This document shows, piece after piece, positions 1 to 12,544 of a stretch of 64,000 bases of DNA. This DNA comes from Colias croceus. Taxonomy: Eukaryota; Arthropoda; Insecta; Lepidoptera; Pieridae. The DNA lies in contig NC_059542.1 of NCBI RefSeq assembly GCF_905220415.1, positions 12,370,001 to 12,434,000 of the forward strand, given 5' to 3'. Made by a program: the position numbers and the translations under genes. Numbering within the stretch: the stretch's first letter is position 1; each line of letters opens with the position of its first letter. A model generated the notes under the pieces. It saw nothing but the letters and a program-made list of their open reading frames with translations, did not search any database and was not told the origin of the DNA.

Positions 1-195
1 TAGCTGCTCCGTGCGGTTTCACCCCCGTGGCTCCACTCCTGTTGGTCGTAGCGTGATGATACATAGCCTATAACCTTCCTCGATAAATGGGCTATCTAAC
101 AGGGAAAGAATTCATTCAAATCGGACTAGTAGTTCTCGAGATTAGCGCGTTCAAACAAACAAACAAACTCTTCAGTTTTATAATATAAGTATAGA
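1..195 (-). mobile_element. Helitron-like non-autonomous element, family A, cut by window start
   Basis: On the minus strand it begins TCTATACTTATATTATAAA and runs to the left edge of the window in ...CAGCTA, so the final bases of the CTAG end are missing. The segment reading aaatgggctatctaac and gagattagcgcgttcaaac recurs at 3995, 16443, 26003 and 50047. TC...CTAG termini without terminal inverted repeats are typical of Helitrons; the assignment is inference. Confidence 0.6.
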
Positions 196-649
196 TTTAC
201 CTCCAGTTTTCAAGGAAGCATCACATCAGCACGTAGCAAGGACTTACCAAACTTAAGAATTGATGTACAGGAAGTAGTCTCTCTAGGAAATTATACCGGC
301 TTCCTTTACTGGTTATATCAATGACATCTACTAAATATTTACCTATGTTAAGATATATTAATGCAATGTGGTAGAAGGGGATAATTTCCACGTTGAAATA
401 TTTGGAAATCCTTTCCAAGTTTGCTATAATATAATTTTATACTGAAATTTCATGTCACAGAAAGCTCAGCTTTGATTAAAAAATCCATTGAATAAAAATT
501 TTCCTATTGCAACAATTAAGTTTTCCACTATAATTTAATTATTTTTTTCAAGATGAACGTTTTACTTATTTTCCATGTACAATTGATTATCTATATGCTC
601 AACCTTGGTAACTAGTACTGTTGTAGTCTTTTAGGTAGTATATAAGAAT
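196..649. other. AT-rich non-coding stretch
   Basis: No ORF, splice pattern or repeat terminus that I recognise. The short minus-strand ORF near 221-418 has no domain and looks like chance. Confidence 0.5.
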
Positions 650-705
650 TTCGAACCCAGGACCTCCTCACTCGTTTCTAACCACTACACCACAGCGTGG
701 TTACA
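650..705 (-). repeat. tRNA-like SINE head fragment
   Basis: The minus strand reads GTGTAGTGGTTAGAAACG (box A-like) and then, about 20 bp on, CCTGGGTTCGAAATTC (box B-like). This spacing matches the internal polymerase III promoter of a tRNA-derived SINE. No paired acceptor stem or clear 3' tail is visible, so it is a decayed fragment and not a functional tRNA gene. Confidence 0.4.
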
Positions 706-2808
706 TTAATACTTTATTTAAAATCGTGTTTAATTCCACATTATATTTAACCAATGAAGGCAATTCCGCGCTATTACCATTTGAAGGAAAAATGTCGCTA
801 TTTCAAGGAGGAAGCTTAAGAAACAAGACTTACCTTTATCTCAATTACGTCTGAGTCTAGACCATAGTTAGACTAAACGCGAAATAAGGAAACTGAAAAG
901 TTTATGTTTATTTACAAAATAGGTTTTGCCTATGAATGCGCTTTATAAATATTTTGGTCTGCCAATAAAAAGTTAAATGTCCTTTAAGGGGCTAGCTGAC
1001 TTATTAGTAAGATCTGATAAAATCGTAACTTTTTACAATAATATCAGATTTATTATACATTTTAACTGTATTTGTATTTCCGTTAACAAAGTACCTATCC
1101 CATCTTATTAGGATTTATTAGATTTTCGCCCTAAAATTTATGTAATGTTTACGTAAGTAGTTCATTGATTTTAAGGTATTTTCATAACTAAGAACTTATT
1201 ATAGGAAATTATTGCACAGTAAGCGAAAGCAATAAAACACAATTTTAAATACATGATGCATGTATTGCTGATAATTTGATGAATGATGATGTCTCACGCA
1301 TTCAAATGCACCTCGATTATTACCAAAAATATAACATAAATCCAAACTCTACATAAGTATGTAATATATAAGTTATAACAGCAGTAGCCGTTGCCAAGCG
1401 AACCCGCGGGCGCAGCTAGTCTCTCAATAAGCGGAGTGGTGTAGGCGTATACCAGTAGTTAGATATAACGCGATTACGCCGCTACGTGATAAAACTGCCA
1501 ATGCCAGGAATTTCATCGAAAACCTCATATATATCTATGTATTTATTGAATTTCTTCATGCCGACAACATATTATTATGAAATCTACAATTATTTCATAG
1601 CTAACTGATGCTCTACGTCGCTTGGTTAAATTGTTCTTACTAATTTAAATTTTTACTCTTTTAGGAATGATTGCAATTTAATGATTTCTCATATATGACA
1701 AATGTCTTCTTCGTTCAGGGCTGAAATAAAAATAAAAATTAGGAAATGAACTTACAGATATATAGATATAGATACCGATATAACTATATATTTAAATTAG
1801 TAGTAGTAGGTACTATAACTATATACCTCAAGTTAATTTACTATGAGTAAATTGCATATTCAAGCAAAGCACCATCAAGCGTGAACAGTTTAATAAAATT
1901 TTACATATATTATTTAAATTAAAATACTTCAACATATACAAAATCTTAAATTTAAGTTTTAGCTGTATTTTTCATACATCCACAACATAATAAATTACCT
2001 CCAAAAACTCATAAAGTACACATAAAAGTCTTCAATTTCACGACAACGTACAATTAAGCGCAAATTGAATTAACTCAATGTTTTATAACTGTCAATAATG
2101 AAACAAATTACCACGGACGGTATGTTATAGTGAGATCTTATCTTTGCTATGTTACGTTTTTAATGAGTCAAAATTTTACTCCATTTTCATTTCTGAAAGT
2201 GTTTTGTGAAATAATTAGTTTATCATCGTGTGTTTCATGTTTGAGGGGAAAAATAGATTAAAAAAAATAAAAGCTGAATATGTGTATCATACTGAGGTAG
2301 TATAGATTGCAATGTAAATACAAGTAGCAAAAAAATACAGTTTAAACGTATACACATTATTCAAATGGAAGAGAATATTGTTTTCCGTAGAAAAATATTT
2401 TAATAATACAAACAAGTCAGTTATATTGTATCGTTTCATACATTGCAAAAAATTATTCATAACAATAGACAAGTGCCTAAAAGTTAATTACCTTATTATA
2501 ATAGAAAACGTCGCGTGATTTATTTTAAAGTTAAAATATCGTTAGCATTATTCAATATTCATATTGTCGATTATATTAGAAATTAAGAGAAATTGTTATA
2601 ATTCGTCGAGGACGATTAAAAGATAATAATATGGTAAATTTTGTAACTTTCGTTTGTTTACGAGTTCAAACTTTCTCTGTGTAACTATTTAATAAAGAAA
2701 ATTAGGATAAGTGACTTTTTATGCGTTTTCTTCACGCAGTTTTATTTGAATATCTAGTAATTTTAAAACACACTGCCGTATAAACTACGTATAACGTAGT
2801 ACCTACCT
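706..2808. other. AT-rich non-coding stretch
   Basis: About 2.1 kb with no coding signal. Around 1380-1430 there is a GC-richer piece (cgttgccaagcgaacccgcgggcgcagctagt) that matches a Helitron-like 3' end (CTAG then T), probably an old fragment. The 61-aa minus-strand ORF at 2287-2472 lies in AT-rich DNA and has no recognisable motif. Confidence 0.5.
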
Positions 2809-2988
2809 ACATATAAAACAAAAGTGCCTACGCTGTCCTTATGTAAGCTTAGATCTTTAAAACTAGGTACGCAATGGATTTTGGATAATGGATGCGGTTT
2901 TTTTAATAGATAGATTGGTGATTGGAGGAAGTTTTAAGTATATAATTTGTTTTCAACAAAGCACGCAAAGCCACGCGCCGGTAGCTAG
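2809..2988 (+). mobile_element. Helitron-like element, family D (degraded)
   Basis: It shares the pattern tataaaacaaa...ctctaaaacta...gatgcggttttttt...tatataattt...gcgaagccg...GTAGCTAG with copies at 21748-21921 and 62094-62290. It ends in CTAG but is more diverged than those copies. The start is approximate. Confidence 0.5.
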
Positions 2989-3600
2989 CACAAGATTAAT
3001 ATCAGCCATAAATTCGCATATCAAATTTCAACCAAATATGTGCTATTTTGGCTTCACACAGCAACAAAAATCGTAAAAGTTAACATTCACAAACTTTCCG
3101 AATCACAATATTTATAGGATTGTTTCTAAAACTAAAACCAATTAAAAATCATTAGTAAATAAAAATTTCTAAACGTTTATTTTTATCTAGTTAAATTTAA
3201 ATATATGGAGATTTATTTACATTTTTGAATAAATTATTTAACACCGTTTTAGTAAGTTTCAGGCAATTCTTTTCAATTTAGTACGAATAAGAATGTTTCT
3301 TACTCATGCTCTACATAATATAATTATAAACACACGCAAATTTTTAAAATTGTATCTCTATTTAAAGCCTTTTTTCTGTAGGTACCTACCTACCTACTAG
3401 TTGTTTATGATATCTAAAGGACCACCAATATTAATGATTCTTTTCTTTATAAACTTACCTATATCCTTTCATCGTTTAGATTCTCAATTTTCCATCCAAA
3501 CTCTACGTCACATCATAACCAAACAATAGCCCGTGATTCATGGTTTTGTTCTTTAAATAGTGTTCACCAAAAGCAAGGAAGGTTTCTTACTAATCAATTA
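2989..3600. other. AT-rich non-coding stretch
   Basis: Nothing recognisable; the ORF starting at 2888 is largely Helitron-derived. Confidence 0.5.
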
Positions 3601-3745
3601 TTATTCCCGCAGCGTAGCAGGCTCTATTTGGCGTGGCCATGTAAGGCGTCCGTCAGCTTCTGCGTCTGTCAACTGTTCTGCGTCTGGCGGGAGACGTGCC
3701 TGTCGCAGGGTCTGATCACAATCCTGGGCCCGTCGATCGGTTGAT
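3601..3745 (-). CDS. Candidate 3'-terminal coding exon, unknown gene
   Basis: A GC-rich island in AT-rich surroundings. On the minus strand a T-run and CATGCAG make a plausible splice acceptor at 3746-3747, followed by 47 open codons and a TAA at 3601-3603. The predicted peptide is hydrophilic and rich in Arg, Gln, Asp and Ala (it includes DQTLRQARLPPDAEQLTDAE). The plus strand of the same island is also open, from about 3615 to a TGA near 3751, and is preceded by ttattcccgcag, so strand is uncertain. Two open strands are expected in a short GC-rich block, which weakens the call. I do not recognise the protein and see no neighbouring exon. Confidence 0.25.
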
Positions 3746-3751
3746 CTGCAT

Positions 3752-3994
3752 GGTTTAAAAAAAATATGCAAATAATGTGAATCAAACAGCCCAATTTAAA
3801 CAAGTTGAAACAACGTAGTATAATGTACCTACAAGTCTTAATATAATCCGTGTATTAGAGATATAATATTATTTACAGTTCAGAGAAAAGTTTTGTCTCA
3901 AAATAAATGAAATACAAATTTTTCAATGTTGTTAATTTATTTTTCTGCAACCCTATATCATTCAAAATGACTTCGCTTAAATTATATCTATTTA
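3752..3994. other. AT-rich non-coding stretch
   Basis: No feature seen. Confidence 0.5.
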
Positions 3995-4197
3995 CTAGCT
4001 GATCCCCGTGGCTCCGCTCCTGTTGGTCGTAGCGTGATGATAATAGCCTATAGCCTATAACCTTCCTCGATAAATGAGCTTTCTAACACCGAAAGAATTT
4101 TTTAAATCGGACCAGTAGTTCCCGAGATTAGCGCGTTCAAACAAACAAACAATTAAACAAACAAACATACTCTTCAGCTTTATAATATTAGTATAGA
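3995..4197 (-). mobile_element. Helitron-like non-autonomous element, family A, complete
   Basis: The minus strand starts TCTATACTAATATTATAAAG after a host A and ends CTAG before a host T, which is the A|T insertion expected of Helitrons. A run of CAAACAAA units lies inside. It is the most complete family A copy in the window. Confidence 0.65.
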
Positions 4198-5637
4198 TTC
4201 CTTAAACTCTATTCAATAGGGAAGAGTTACAAATCTATCTAACCGCAAAGGCAATTTTAATAAACTGTATTACTTCATTTCTACAATACACTTTAGTCTG
4301 ACAGTATCAAGGATAACCATACAGCATGTAGATAGTATCTAAGGATAGTATTTCCTTGACATAGTACTTCAAGGTCGACACCTCACGGCCGACTCTACAC
4401 AACTAAATTAAATAAAAATGTATATAGAACGTAATATAAAAATAAGAATGTCTACATGTGAAATCGATATTAAAAATAGTTGTGACTATAAGAGTGTCGA
4501 TAAGATGTCGTTTTATTTTGAGATATCCACCAATTTATTGAATTTAATTTTTATTAGATTAATAAAAAAATACTAGTTTACTTAATCGATAGAAATAGAC
4601 TGAACAACATTTACTTTCTTTATTTTAAATTAAAACTTTAATGGAATTCGCAGACGAATTTCTGTAATGAGAAACATTGTTTTATAAGGATAAATGTAAA
4701 AAAAATCTTGTAATTGCCAGTTTGTTAATAAACTAGGTTTCAGACTAAAAAACTACATATATCATTTTCGTTACATTTACCTACCTCTTTACACGTACCA
4801 CATTATAATATTCTGTTGTTTACATCATTAAATTTTTAATTTATGCCACGGAAGCTTTAACCTACGCTCTTCCAATGGTTCTGCTTGTTGACCAGTATCG
4901 CATAAATATCCTTACAAACATCGTAATCTTACTGTAAATACGTACTTAGTACAGTTAGCAGCGCAGGTGCGACATTCGCGAAATGCAGGCCGATAAGGGC
5001 ATTAACTTAAATTGATTATAATATTACGTCGTGCTTCGTAACTCTTTGGGCTTCTGGGCACCTGGTATTTCGTATTGAATAAAAGTGTATAAATAAAAAT
5101 AAAAATTGCATTAATTATTTAAATAACAAATAAATACAACACATTCATTTTTTATAAAACTTAAATAAAAAGTGTCTTGAACATAATCAAAAATAATTTT
5201 TGTCACACATTGCAAAACTTAAGAATATTTAGATATTATTGTAAATAAAATAAAAATAAAATCTTTAAAAATATTTCCTAGGAATCTAATAAATAAATAT
5301 AGTATATTAATGAACGACAAATCAATGATCATAATTTTCGCTCGGCGGGAGGACGTCTAGAAGATTTACAGTGTTCAATAGATTACCAGTTTGTTTAAAA
5401 TTTATTTTATTTCATTTTTATTATAATAATAAATATCGTTAAAAACTAAAACACGCTTAAAAAATAGAATGACATAAATAGTTTCGTTTTATCGTCAGTA
5501 CATAGAGTACCTATGGGAAGGAAAGTATTTGATCCTGGCGATTATAGGTAATCAGAATTCAGAATAATAAGAAATTTCGCATTTATAGCTATACATAATA
5601 TTATTATAAGACGGATTCGATCTTTGGTATCTTACAT
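4198..5637. other. AT-rich non-coding stretch
   Basis: 1.4 kb with no ORF above background and no repeat terminus recognised. Confidence 0.5.
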
Positions 5638-5651
5638 TTTCTGTGAGGATA
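5638..5651. repeat. Target-site duplication of the SINE, left copy
   Basis: TTTCTGTGAGGATA, identical to 5869-5882 on the other side of the SINE. Confidence 0.85.
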
Positions 5652-5868
5652 GTGAAGTCTCATGTCCCCGTAGTGGGGTAAGGGGCAGATGCATTATGCA
5701 TACATCTGTTTCACCGATCGATTTTTCTTTAGGGACAAGTAGGTGATCAGCCTTCTGTGTCCTACCAGACCGAGACATTTTTTTTTCTTCGTCTCCACCG
5801 GGAATCGAACCCAGGACCGCTCGGTTCTACGCTCACGCGTCAACCACTGTTCCAAGGAGGCGGTCAAA
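5652..5868 (-). mobile_element. tRNA-derived SINE, full-length, with TSD
   Basis: The minus-strand 5' end (5865 leftwards) is tRNA-like: GTGGTTGACGCGTGAG matches box A and GGTTCGATTCCC (rc of 5800-5811) matches box B. A body containing an internal A-run and AGGACACAGAAGG follows, ending in CCCACTACGGGGACATGAGACTT. The element sits between exact 14-bp direct repeats, the expected product of target-primed reverse transcription. Pol III promoters and tRNA heads of this type are known for lepidopteran SINEs. The element carries no ORF and would depend on a LINE for movement. Confidence 0.85.
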
Positions 5869-5882
5869 TTTCTGTGAGGATA
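5869..5882. repeat. Target-site duplication of the SINE, right copy
   Basis: TTTCTGTGAGGATA, identical to 5638-5651. Confidence 0.85.
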
Positions 5883-6632
5883 AGAGACTTCATAATATTA
5901 TATTAGGTATATCGCGAGCGGTTCGAGCGCAGGCCTTATAGGCAAGTAATGTAAATTAAAAAATATGTATATGCAGAAACCTTAGTTAAAACCAATTTAT
6001 AAAAACTAAACAAGAGCGAGTATAATTTACATATAGATAATATTCAAAATAGTGTACAAAATTCGTGATAGAAAAAAATGAAATAATTACAGCTTATGTT
6101 CCGAATTAACCGAATAAAATCTCACATAACTGTTTGTTTCTAATTTAATTAACAAAATAAACAGAGCTAAATAAATTATGCGGCTTCACCGACCAGAAAT
6201 GTGCGTTTAGATAAAAAATTATAATTAGTTATTTAGAAAAATATTTACGCAAAATGCACGCTTTTACTGTAATTTAAAACAAATTATATTATTATAAATC
6301 ATGCTCATTATGTTAATTGTATGATAAATTTATTTGCTTTTTACTTTTATTTTGGGCATAAGTTTTTTTTATGCGTAATGAAATTAAGACTTGTGATAAA
6401 AGTGATGGTCATAGATAATAATTACTATGGATAGAATTTTATAGTACATCTAAAGGCTCGTATACATTACACCTGTATGCCCGTGCCGGCACAAACGGTT
6501 TAATTTATGAAACAATTATATGGTAATTAGTGAAGAATTTATTTTACTAAACTCGGAAATATAACTTACAAAACATTGGTAAATTTATTAAAATAATATG
6601 CAGGTTATATGTATGCAAATTTTGTACTTAAA
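5883..6632. other. AT-rich non-coding stretch
   Basis: No feature seen. Confidence 0.5.
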
Positions 6633-6843
6633 TCTATAGGTACTAATATTATAAAGAGGAAAGGTATGTATGTATGATTTTCACGCATAAATTACTGAAC
6701 CGATTATAATGAAATTTAGCACACATATAGAAGGTAACTTGGATTAACACATAGAATAGATTTTATCCCGGAAATCCCACGGAAACGGGAATTATGCGGG
6801 TTTTCCTTTGAAAACCAGGGCGAAGACGCGGGCGAAATGCTAG
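6633..6843 (+). mobile_element. Helitron-like element, family C
   Basis: Begins TCTATAGGTACTAATATTATAAAG after host A, ends GGGCGAAATGCTAG before host T. The core (ccgattataatgaaatttagcac, cccggaaatccca, gggttttcctttgaaaa) recurs in reverse at 11270-11468. Confidence 0.6.
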
Positions 6844-7498
6844 TTAATAATAACATTGTTAATTATTATTTAATTGTAACAGCGCTAAACTATTTAGTTA
6901 AATTAATATGTATTTAATAAAAGTTTAAAATAAAATTTACTCGTTTTTTCTTACAAATTTACGAAGAGCTATCCAAAAATGTAAAGAAATCATTAAAATA
7001 ATACCGTTTCCAAACATTCATTCTCATTAAGGTTGAATTTACCTTTTTTTTAATAAATATTTTTTTCAATCCGTCCCGCACGCAATAATAGAAATTTCTC
7101 AAAAATTTTATGATACCTAGCCACTTGCACTTCGCCCAAGTTCTTTAATAGTGAAATAATTGTAAAAGTTAATCAAGTAGTTGGTTTAAATTGTAAAAAA
7201 AGAACATGCAAATCAAAATTATTTTTACCTATTAGATTATACAGATTTAGCTAGAAATCTCATACCTTTTATGATTCACAAGGTTAATAATTATAGATTA
7301 TATTGAAATAACATACATTCCTGTATACCGTCCTTTACTTAATCCAAATTACTTAAAACGTAGATTTTCATTTGCAATAATGTAAAATACCTTAAACTTA
7401 GTCAATGTACACGCGCTCTTACGCCTAATAATAATGTTAAGCGAATTTTGAACATTTTGTCTATTCCGTTCATATCACTGAGCACCAGTGAAAGGCAT
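6844..7498. other. AT-rich non-coding stretch
   Basis: No feature seen. Confidence 0.5.
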
Positions 7499-7502
7499 TT
7501 AA

Positions 7503-8643
7503 CACGTTCACTGCGGCACAGATATAGCTGTACTTTCCATCACTGCGTTACGGGTCGTTTTAAACCTTGTCCTATACCAGAGATTGTGGCGGCACGAGGC
7601 ATATTAAACCCCACCGCCCGTAGGAGACCAAAATCCTTTTTTTGGCGCCAAATAAGACAAAGTGTGCGGTTTTTGTCCTGATTATTATTAACAATGAGTT
7701 GATTGACCTAAATCTACCGCCGCCCGTGGTTAGATTAGTTAGTTTAGATTCTATGGGTAAAATAAAATGTGGGGTCTGATGTACCCCATACCGCACTGAA
7801 CAATAGCAGTTTTTCATACAATTTAGTGATGGGAAAAGAAATATCGATTTTATTTAATTGTATTTATTTATCAAACTTATGGATGTTTTTCATTAAAACA
7901 TGCCAAACAATAGGTAATATTGTTTGCAACCAGTGCATTCTATGAGAATTTTCTTTACTTTTTTGTCAGCCTCACGACTTGTTAAGAAGGTGCGGAGTTT
8001 TTAGTAACATCCTACACGTCTCCTCTTATTTGATCCCTTTAAGAGATGATGTGCCTTGTTTGTTGGCTTGTTGACTTGGGCAAGAGTTAAATTTTGATGA
8101 GCCATACACCGATTGCCGGGTGTTTTGGATTTGCCGCTAGTTGATTCAATGAACAAACACACTAATAGTAATCATGATTATCAACCTATTTGAAGAAAGT
8201 TACTCAACATGTCACATTCACGTTTCTACTAACGATATGTTTGTAAATTACCTGTATCTACATTCAAGTCATTCTTTGTAAAAGCTTCAATAAGTTGTTC
8301 CACAAATAGTCTCGAATGCGTAGCACAACACTAACCGCGTGAGCTAGCTTAGGGTGCGGTACGAGGTGCGCGGTGGTACGGGGTGTTCGCAACCTCGTTC
8401 CGCACTGTGTTAGAATTTTTATTTGTTCAGTGCGGCACGAGGTCTTAGAAACCCGGTATTAAGGTCGGTATACCATTGAACTAGGAATCAATAGCACATC
8501 TCAAATATATAGATATCACTTTCCTACACTGAACCAGATGGAAGTTATGCCTCCCGCACGACAGAGAAGTTTACGTTTTTTCCTACCGCTATAACGACGA
8601 GACACGGACAGGGTGTTTCAAGCCCTGTTTCGCAGCTAACGTG
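7503..8643. mobile_element. Candidate piggyBac-like non-autonomous element
   Basis: The ends are TTAA|CACGTTCACTGCGG on the left (TTAA at 7499-7502) and, read from the right on the minus strand, TTAA|CACGTTAGCTGCG (TTAA at 8644-8647). A TTAA duplication is the hallmark of piggyBac. About 14 of the first 18 bases of the termini match. Inside, the motif GTGCGG(C/T)ACGAGG recurs (near 7589, 8355, 8429) and in inverted form (CCGCACTG near 7792 and 8399). No transposase is present; the small ORFs at 7448-7817 overlap each other on opposite strands and show no domain. Confidence 0.45.
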
Positions 8644-8647
8644 TTAA

Positions 8648-9228
8648 AAGATTAAAAACAAAGATATAAGTGAATTAATTCTAAGTGAAGATAAGATGAT
8701 ATGACTCCATAATGTTTTATGTTGAAAGCTTTTAAAAGCAGGTCCATATGAAAACGTAATTCGAAACTATAGCTTGTTATTTTGTTTATGATACCTGTAA
8801 TTTACTGGATTTTTACATCTTACTTCGTTTTAAAGCAATTTTTATGAATTTGCGTAGATTGCGAAGATAATTTCTGAATCCGTTTGTATAAATTAAAACT
8901 CAACTCGAAGTTACTTACTCATTTTTCTTAGATATACGCAAAGTTTTATATAAAAACTAAATAATCCGAGAACCCCAAATAATAAATCAAACTGACGTAA
9001 TTAATTTAATAATGTTTCATTAAAACATAAATAAACGCCGGTCAAGTGTGACCACCAATTACCGAGGGATACCTACACTATAAATAACAGTTAACTATTA
9101 ATTGCACACATATAATTTGTTTTTGTATTATTTTCAGATCAGAATAGAATCTGCCTAGAAGTAAACTTACTTTAAGAACATAAAATATGTAGACTGTAGA
9201 GTCATACATAATATTTCGGTGACTGATA
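8648..9228. other. AT-rich non-coding stretch
   Basis: No feature seen. Confidence 0.5.
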
Positions 9229-9417
9229 TAGTGATCTATCAACGCACAGCCCAAACCATTGGATGTATCGGGCTGAAATTTGGCATGCAGGTAGATGTCA
9301 TAACGGAGGCGACCCCTAAGAAAGGATTTTGATCAATTCTACGGCCCAGAGGGTTTGAAAATTATTACCACGAAAATTTTTCTTTTCCACGCAGGCGAAG
9401 CTGCGGGCAACAGCTAG
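9229..9417 (+). mobile_element. Helitron-like element, family E
   Basis: The 3' part reads CGCAGGCGAAGCTGCGGGCA...GCTAG followed by T. The upstream core reads gggctgaaatttggcatgcagg. The 5' boundary is approximate and this family appears once in the window. Confidence 0.5.
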
Positions 9418-10140
9418 TCAGTAATATAATTTGGTTAAAACATTATTAGATGGAAAAGCATACATTTCTTAGTAAAAAAAAAATATTTTTTTTTTATTTC
9501 GTATCTGTCTATAAGCGAACTAATAGTACACAGTACCTACTTGTTATGCTATGTTAATAGTTAAAATTGATCATATCGCGAAGGTTTAATTCATCTCAAT
9601 TCTCAACGAATACTGTCTAACATCTATCGAGTTTAGACTTTTCACGTGACCACCGAAGCATGGAGATAGAAATTACCACTTACAATGCTTAGTCGAATCC
9701 ACGTCACGGTCACCCATCGATGAAGTCACCGCGCCTGTGGTTGCTTAACTTACAGTTTAACCATGGAGTCTCCTAATGACATAGATTTTGATTGGCTCTG
9801 TCAATTTTAATGAATGGTTAATCATTAAACTTCCGAAGAGCTTTTCATATTTCTGCAAAGGATTCACTTCGGAATTGCTAGTAGTAATAGACGAAAGACG
9901 CGGGCTCGAATTCCGCTTCGTGATTTAATTTTTTCTAGTCGTTAAAAATTAATTTCTTAAAAATAGTAGGTAACATGAATCTAAAAAAATTTGCAGAGCT
10001 AAAAAATCCTATATTGTTGTTGTCACACAAACAACAAGTATGTATAACCCAATATTATGAGTGGTAATGTCACAGAGTTATGTACACGTCATGCGGGTAG
10101 CTTGCGTCGAAGCATTCCTACTTACTAATTGATCGAGTTA
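9418..10140. other. AT-rich non-coding stretch
   Basis: A short A-run/T-run fold-back lies at about 9472-9499. A box B-like string (ggctcgaattccgc) near 9902 is not accompanied by a box A. Nothing else seen. Confidence 0.45.
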
Positions 10141-10360
10141 ACTATACTAATGTTATAAGTAAAGTCTGTATGTATGTTTGTTACGCTGTCACGGCGTAAC
10201 GAAACGATTTTGATAAAATTTGTAATGAAGTAGAGGAAAAACAAACTCAAACGTCATGTCTATTATTTTTATTTACTCCTTAAATATTTAAATACGGGCT
10301 AACTATTTATTTTTATTCGTAGCTTATATTTCCTCGAATGAAACCGCGGTACACAGCTAG
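10141..10360 (+). mobile_element. Helitron-like element, family F
   Basis: Begins ACTATACTAATGTTATAAG, close to the family A start but with A for the first T, and ends GCGGTACACAGCTAG before host T. The middle (cgtaacgaaacgattttgat) is not shared with the other families here. Confidence 0.5.
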
Positions 10361-11269
10361 TTAACGTGTTTTTATTTGCTTTGTACCTATAGCTATAAGG
10401 AAAATTAAACGCTAGTGCTGTTTTCGAATGACTCCTAGAAATAATATATTAAATTTATCAAGTCATTTTAATATCTAGATATTGTGGTTCGTATCTTTTA
10501 ATCTATTGCAGATCATTTATTTAGTCTCAAGGACTATTTGTTTTTTCGTAGTAACAAACACGTGGATTAGCAGACTAGAGGACAGGTAGATTTTTATGTA
10601 AATACTAATGTTAAATAAAAACTATGTGCTACATCACCGATGCATAAATTTTTACAAGTAATAAAATTAACTTCATTATAATTATGCTTTTTATCTTAGT
10701 TATAAAAAGCTTACAAATCATTTAATCACCCTTGATAAAGCTATCGTTGCATTTAAAATACACATATCATTCAAGCAAAGATAAATCTGGTGACCACGTA
10801 ACACCGGCAGCTCCTTTGCCTTCACTGTCTTAAACATCCTTAATTTATTGTATTATTATTCTTAACAACTACAATAAAATGACAAATAAATATAATTAAA
10901 TAATTACCAACTTTACAATTATTATCACAATGTACTTAGTTCAACTTAAATCGTTGAATACAACGTTTTTCTCGGTAACTACGTCACTGCATTTATTACC
11001 GATTCATATATTAGCAATATATACCGATGACTCAAGCTAGTAGGAATAAAATAAATATTAATACATTTGTATTACACGTACGGACAAACTCTCATTTTCT
11101 GCTGTGAATTATTGCTGAGCGCATTCTAATTAAGTTATTTCAATGTTGTGGTCAAGTAATTCCTAATTATTACATCCTTATAGTTCAACATAAAGTATTT
11201 ATCACAGAGACAGCCATTATTATTATCATATGAATACATCTATTTCCGAAAGCGTATCTATATAATATA
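10361..11269. other. AT-rich non-coding stretch
   Basis: No feature seen. Confidence 0.5.
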
Positions 11270-11468
11270 CTAACTTTCCGCCTGCGGCTTCGCCCGCGTT
11301 TTCAAAGGAAAACCCGCATAGTTCCCATTCCCATAGGATTTCCGGGATAAAACCTATCCTTTGTGTTAATCCAAGTTCTATATGTGTTCTAAATTTCATT
11401 ATAATCGGTTCAGTAGTTTATGCGTGAAAACTATACATACAACCTTTCCTTTATAATATAAGTATAGA
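11270..11468 (-). mobile_element. Helitron-like element, family C, inverted copy
   Basis: On the minus strand it starts TCTATACTTATATTATAAAGG and ends GGCGGAAAGTTAG before T (TTAG in place of CTAG). The core matches 6633-6843. Confidence 0.6.
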
Positions 11469-12544
11469 AAGAGTATAGATATGATGGGCTCTACATTCGT
11501 ATCTCAGTTGCGACTTTTAGATCATGTCTTTTAAAATATGTTTCAAGTTATAAGTTACAAGTTCAAAGAGGAACATCTAATAAACAAAACTAAATTACAC
11601 AATAATGTAGCTCTTAATGCTAAGTCAGACTACTTAAATAATATGTTTGTTAAATACAAGAGAAATTACTCGGTCTTGTCTCATGATCGCCAAGACATGG
11701 CTCGATGACCCAGCCGCCTTTTTCTTGTATTTTCAATGACATGAGATGACGTTACATGTGTCTTAAGTAATTTTTAATTGTATAGTGAAAATCTCCATGA
11801 TACTTGCGGTATTTTAAAGAAAGAATGTAACATTGTATACACAAGATATATTCTCAGGAATCTTCATATTAATTTCGAACATCGCCAATTTATGAAATTA
11901 CTTATCTCTGAATAGAATTAAGATAGAAACTGTCTTATCACATCATTAAACAGACATGACCCATTAAGAACGTCCAAGCATTTACGAAACCAAACCGATA
12001 TAACGCACATAAATCACGTATAATTCGTACAAAAATCGTACAAATGTATGGAGTTACCGGTTTCGTGTTGTCACAATAAATTTAAATATTGATAGTGTTG
12101 TAGAACTTTTGCTATACTCGTTTAACGAGCGCGAGCACTAAAAAAGTAATATCAGTATATCACACCGCTCATCCGCATTTTGGACAACGCATTCAATGAA
12201 AACTAAAACGGTCACAGAGAAGCTATGGAGTCGCTTCTAACGCTCTCTCTATATTATTTTTGTTCGAAACTTTTCAAGATATGCGGATAACATAAATTTA
12301 TTTTTGAGACTGTTCATTGTATACGTATATTGTTCCTTGCCCAGTAGACTATATCAATCAAAACACTATAAGACTTGATGAACGCGATGGCTGGTTTCTC
12401 CACTGAACATGACACATCCATCACGTTTCCACGAGATAGTGCAACTCGCAGCAACATTTAATTACAGATGTCACTTAAAAACTATGAAAATGTTGAATAG
12501 CGAGCGTAATTGCGAAACGCGATTGTAAATCGAAAGTTTTTTGT
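11469..12544. other. Non-coding stretch
   Basis: No repeat terminus or exon recognised. CpG content rises from about 12100 towards the GC-rich block that follows. Confidence 0.45.

Noticed and set aside
650..705. Functional tRNA gene on the minus strand
   Set aside because: Boxes A and B are present, but the acceptor and anticodon stems do not pair; called a SINE fragment.
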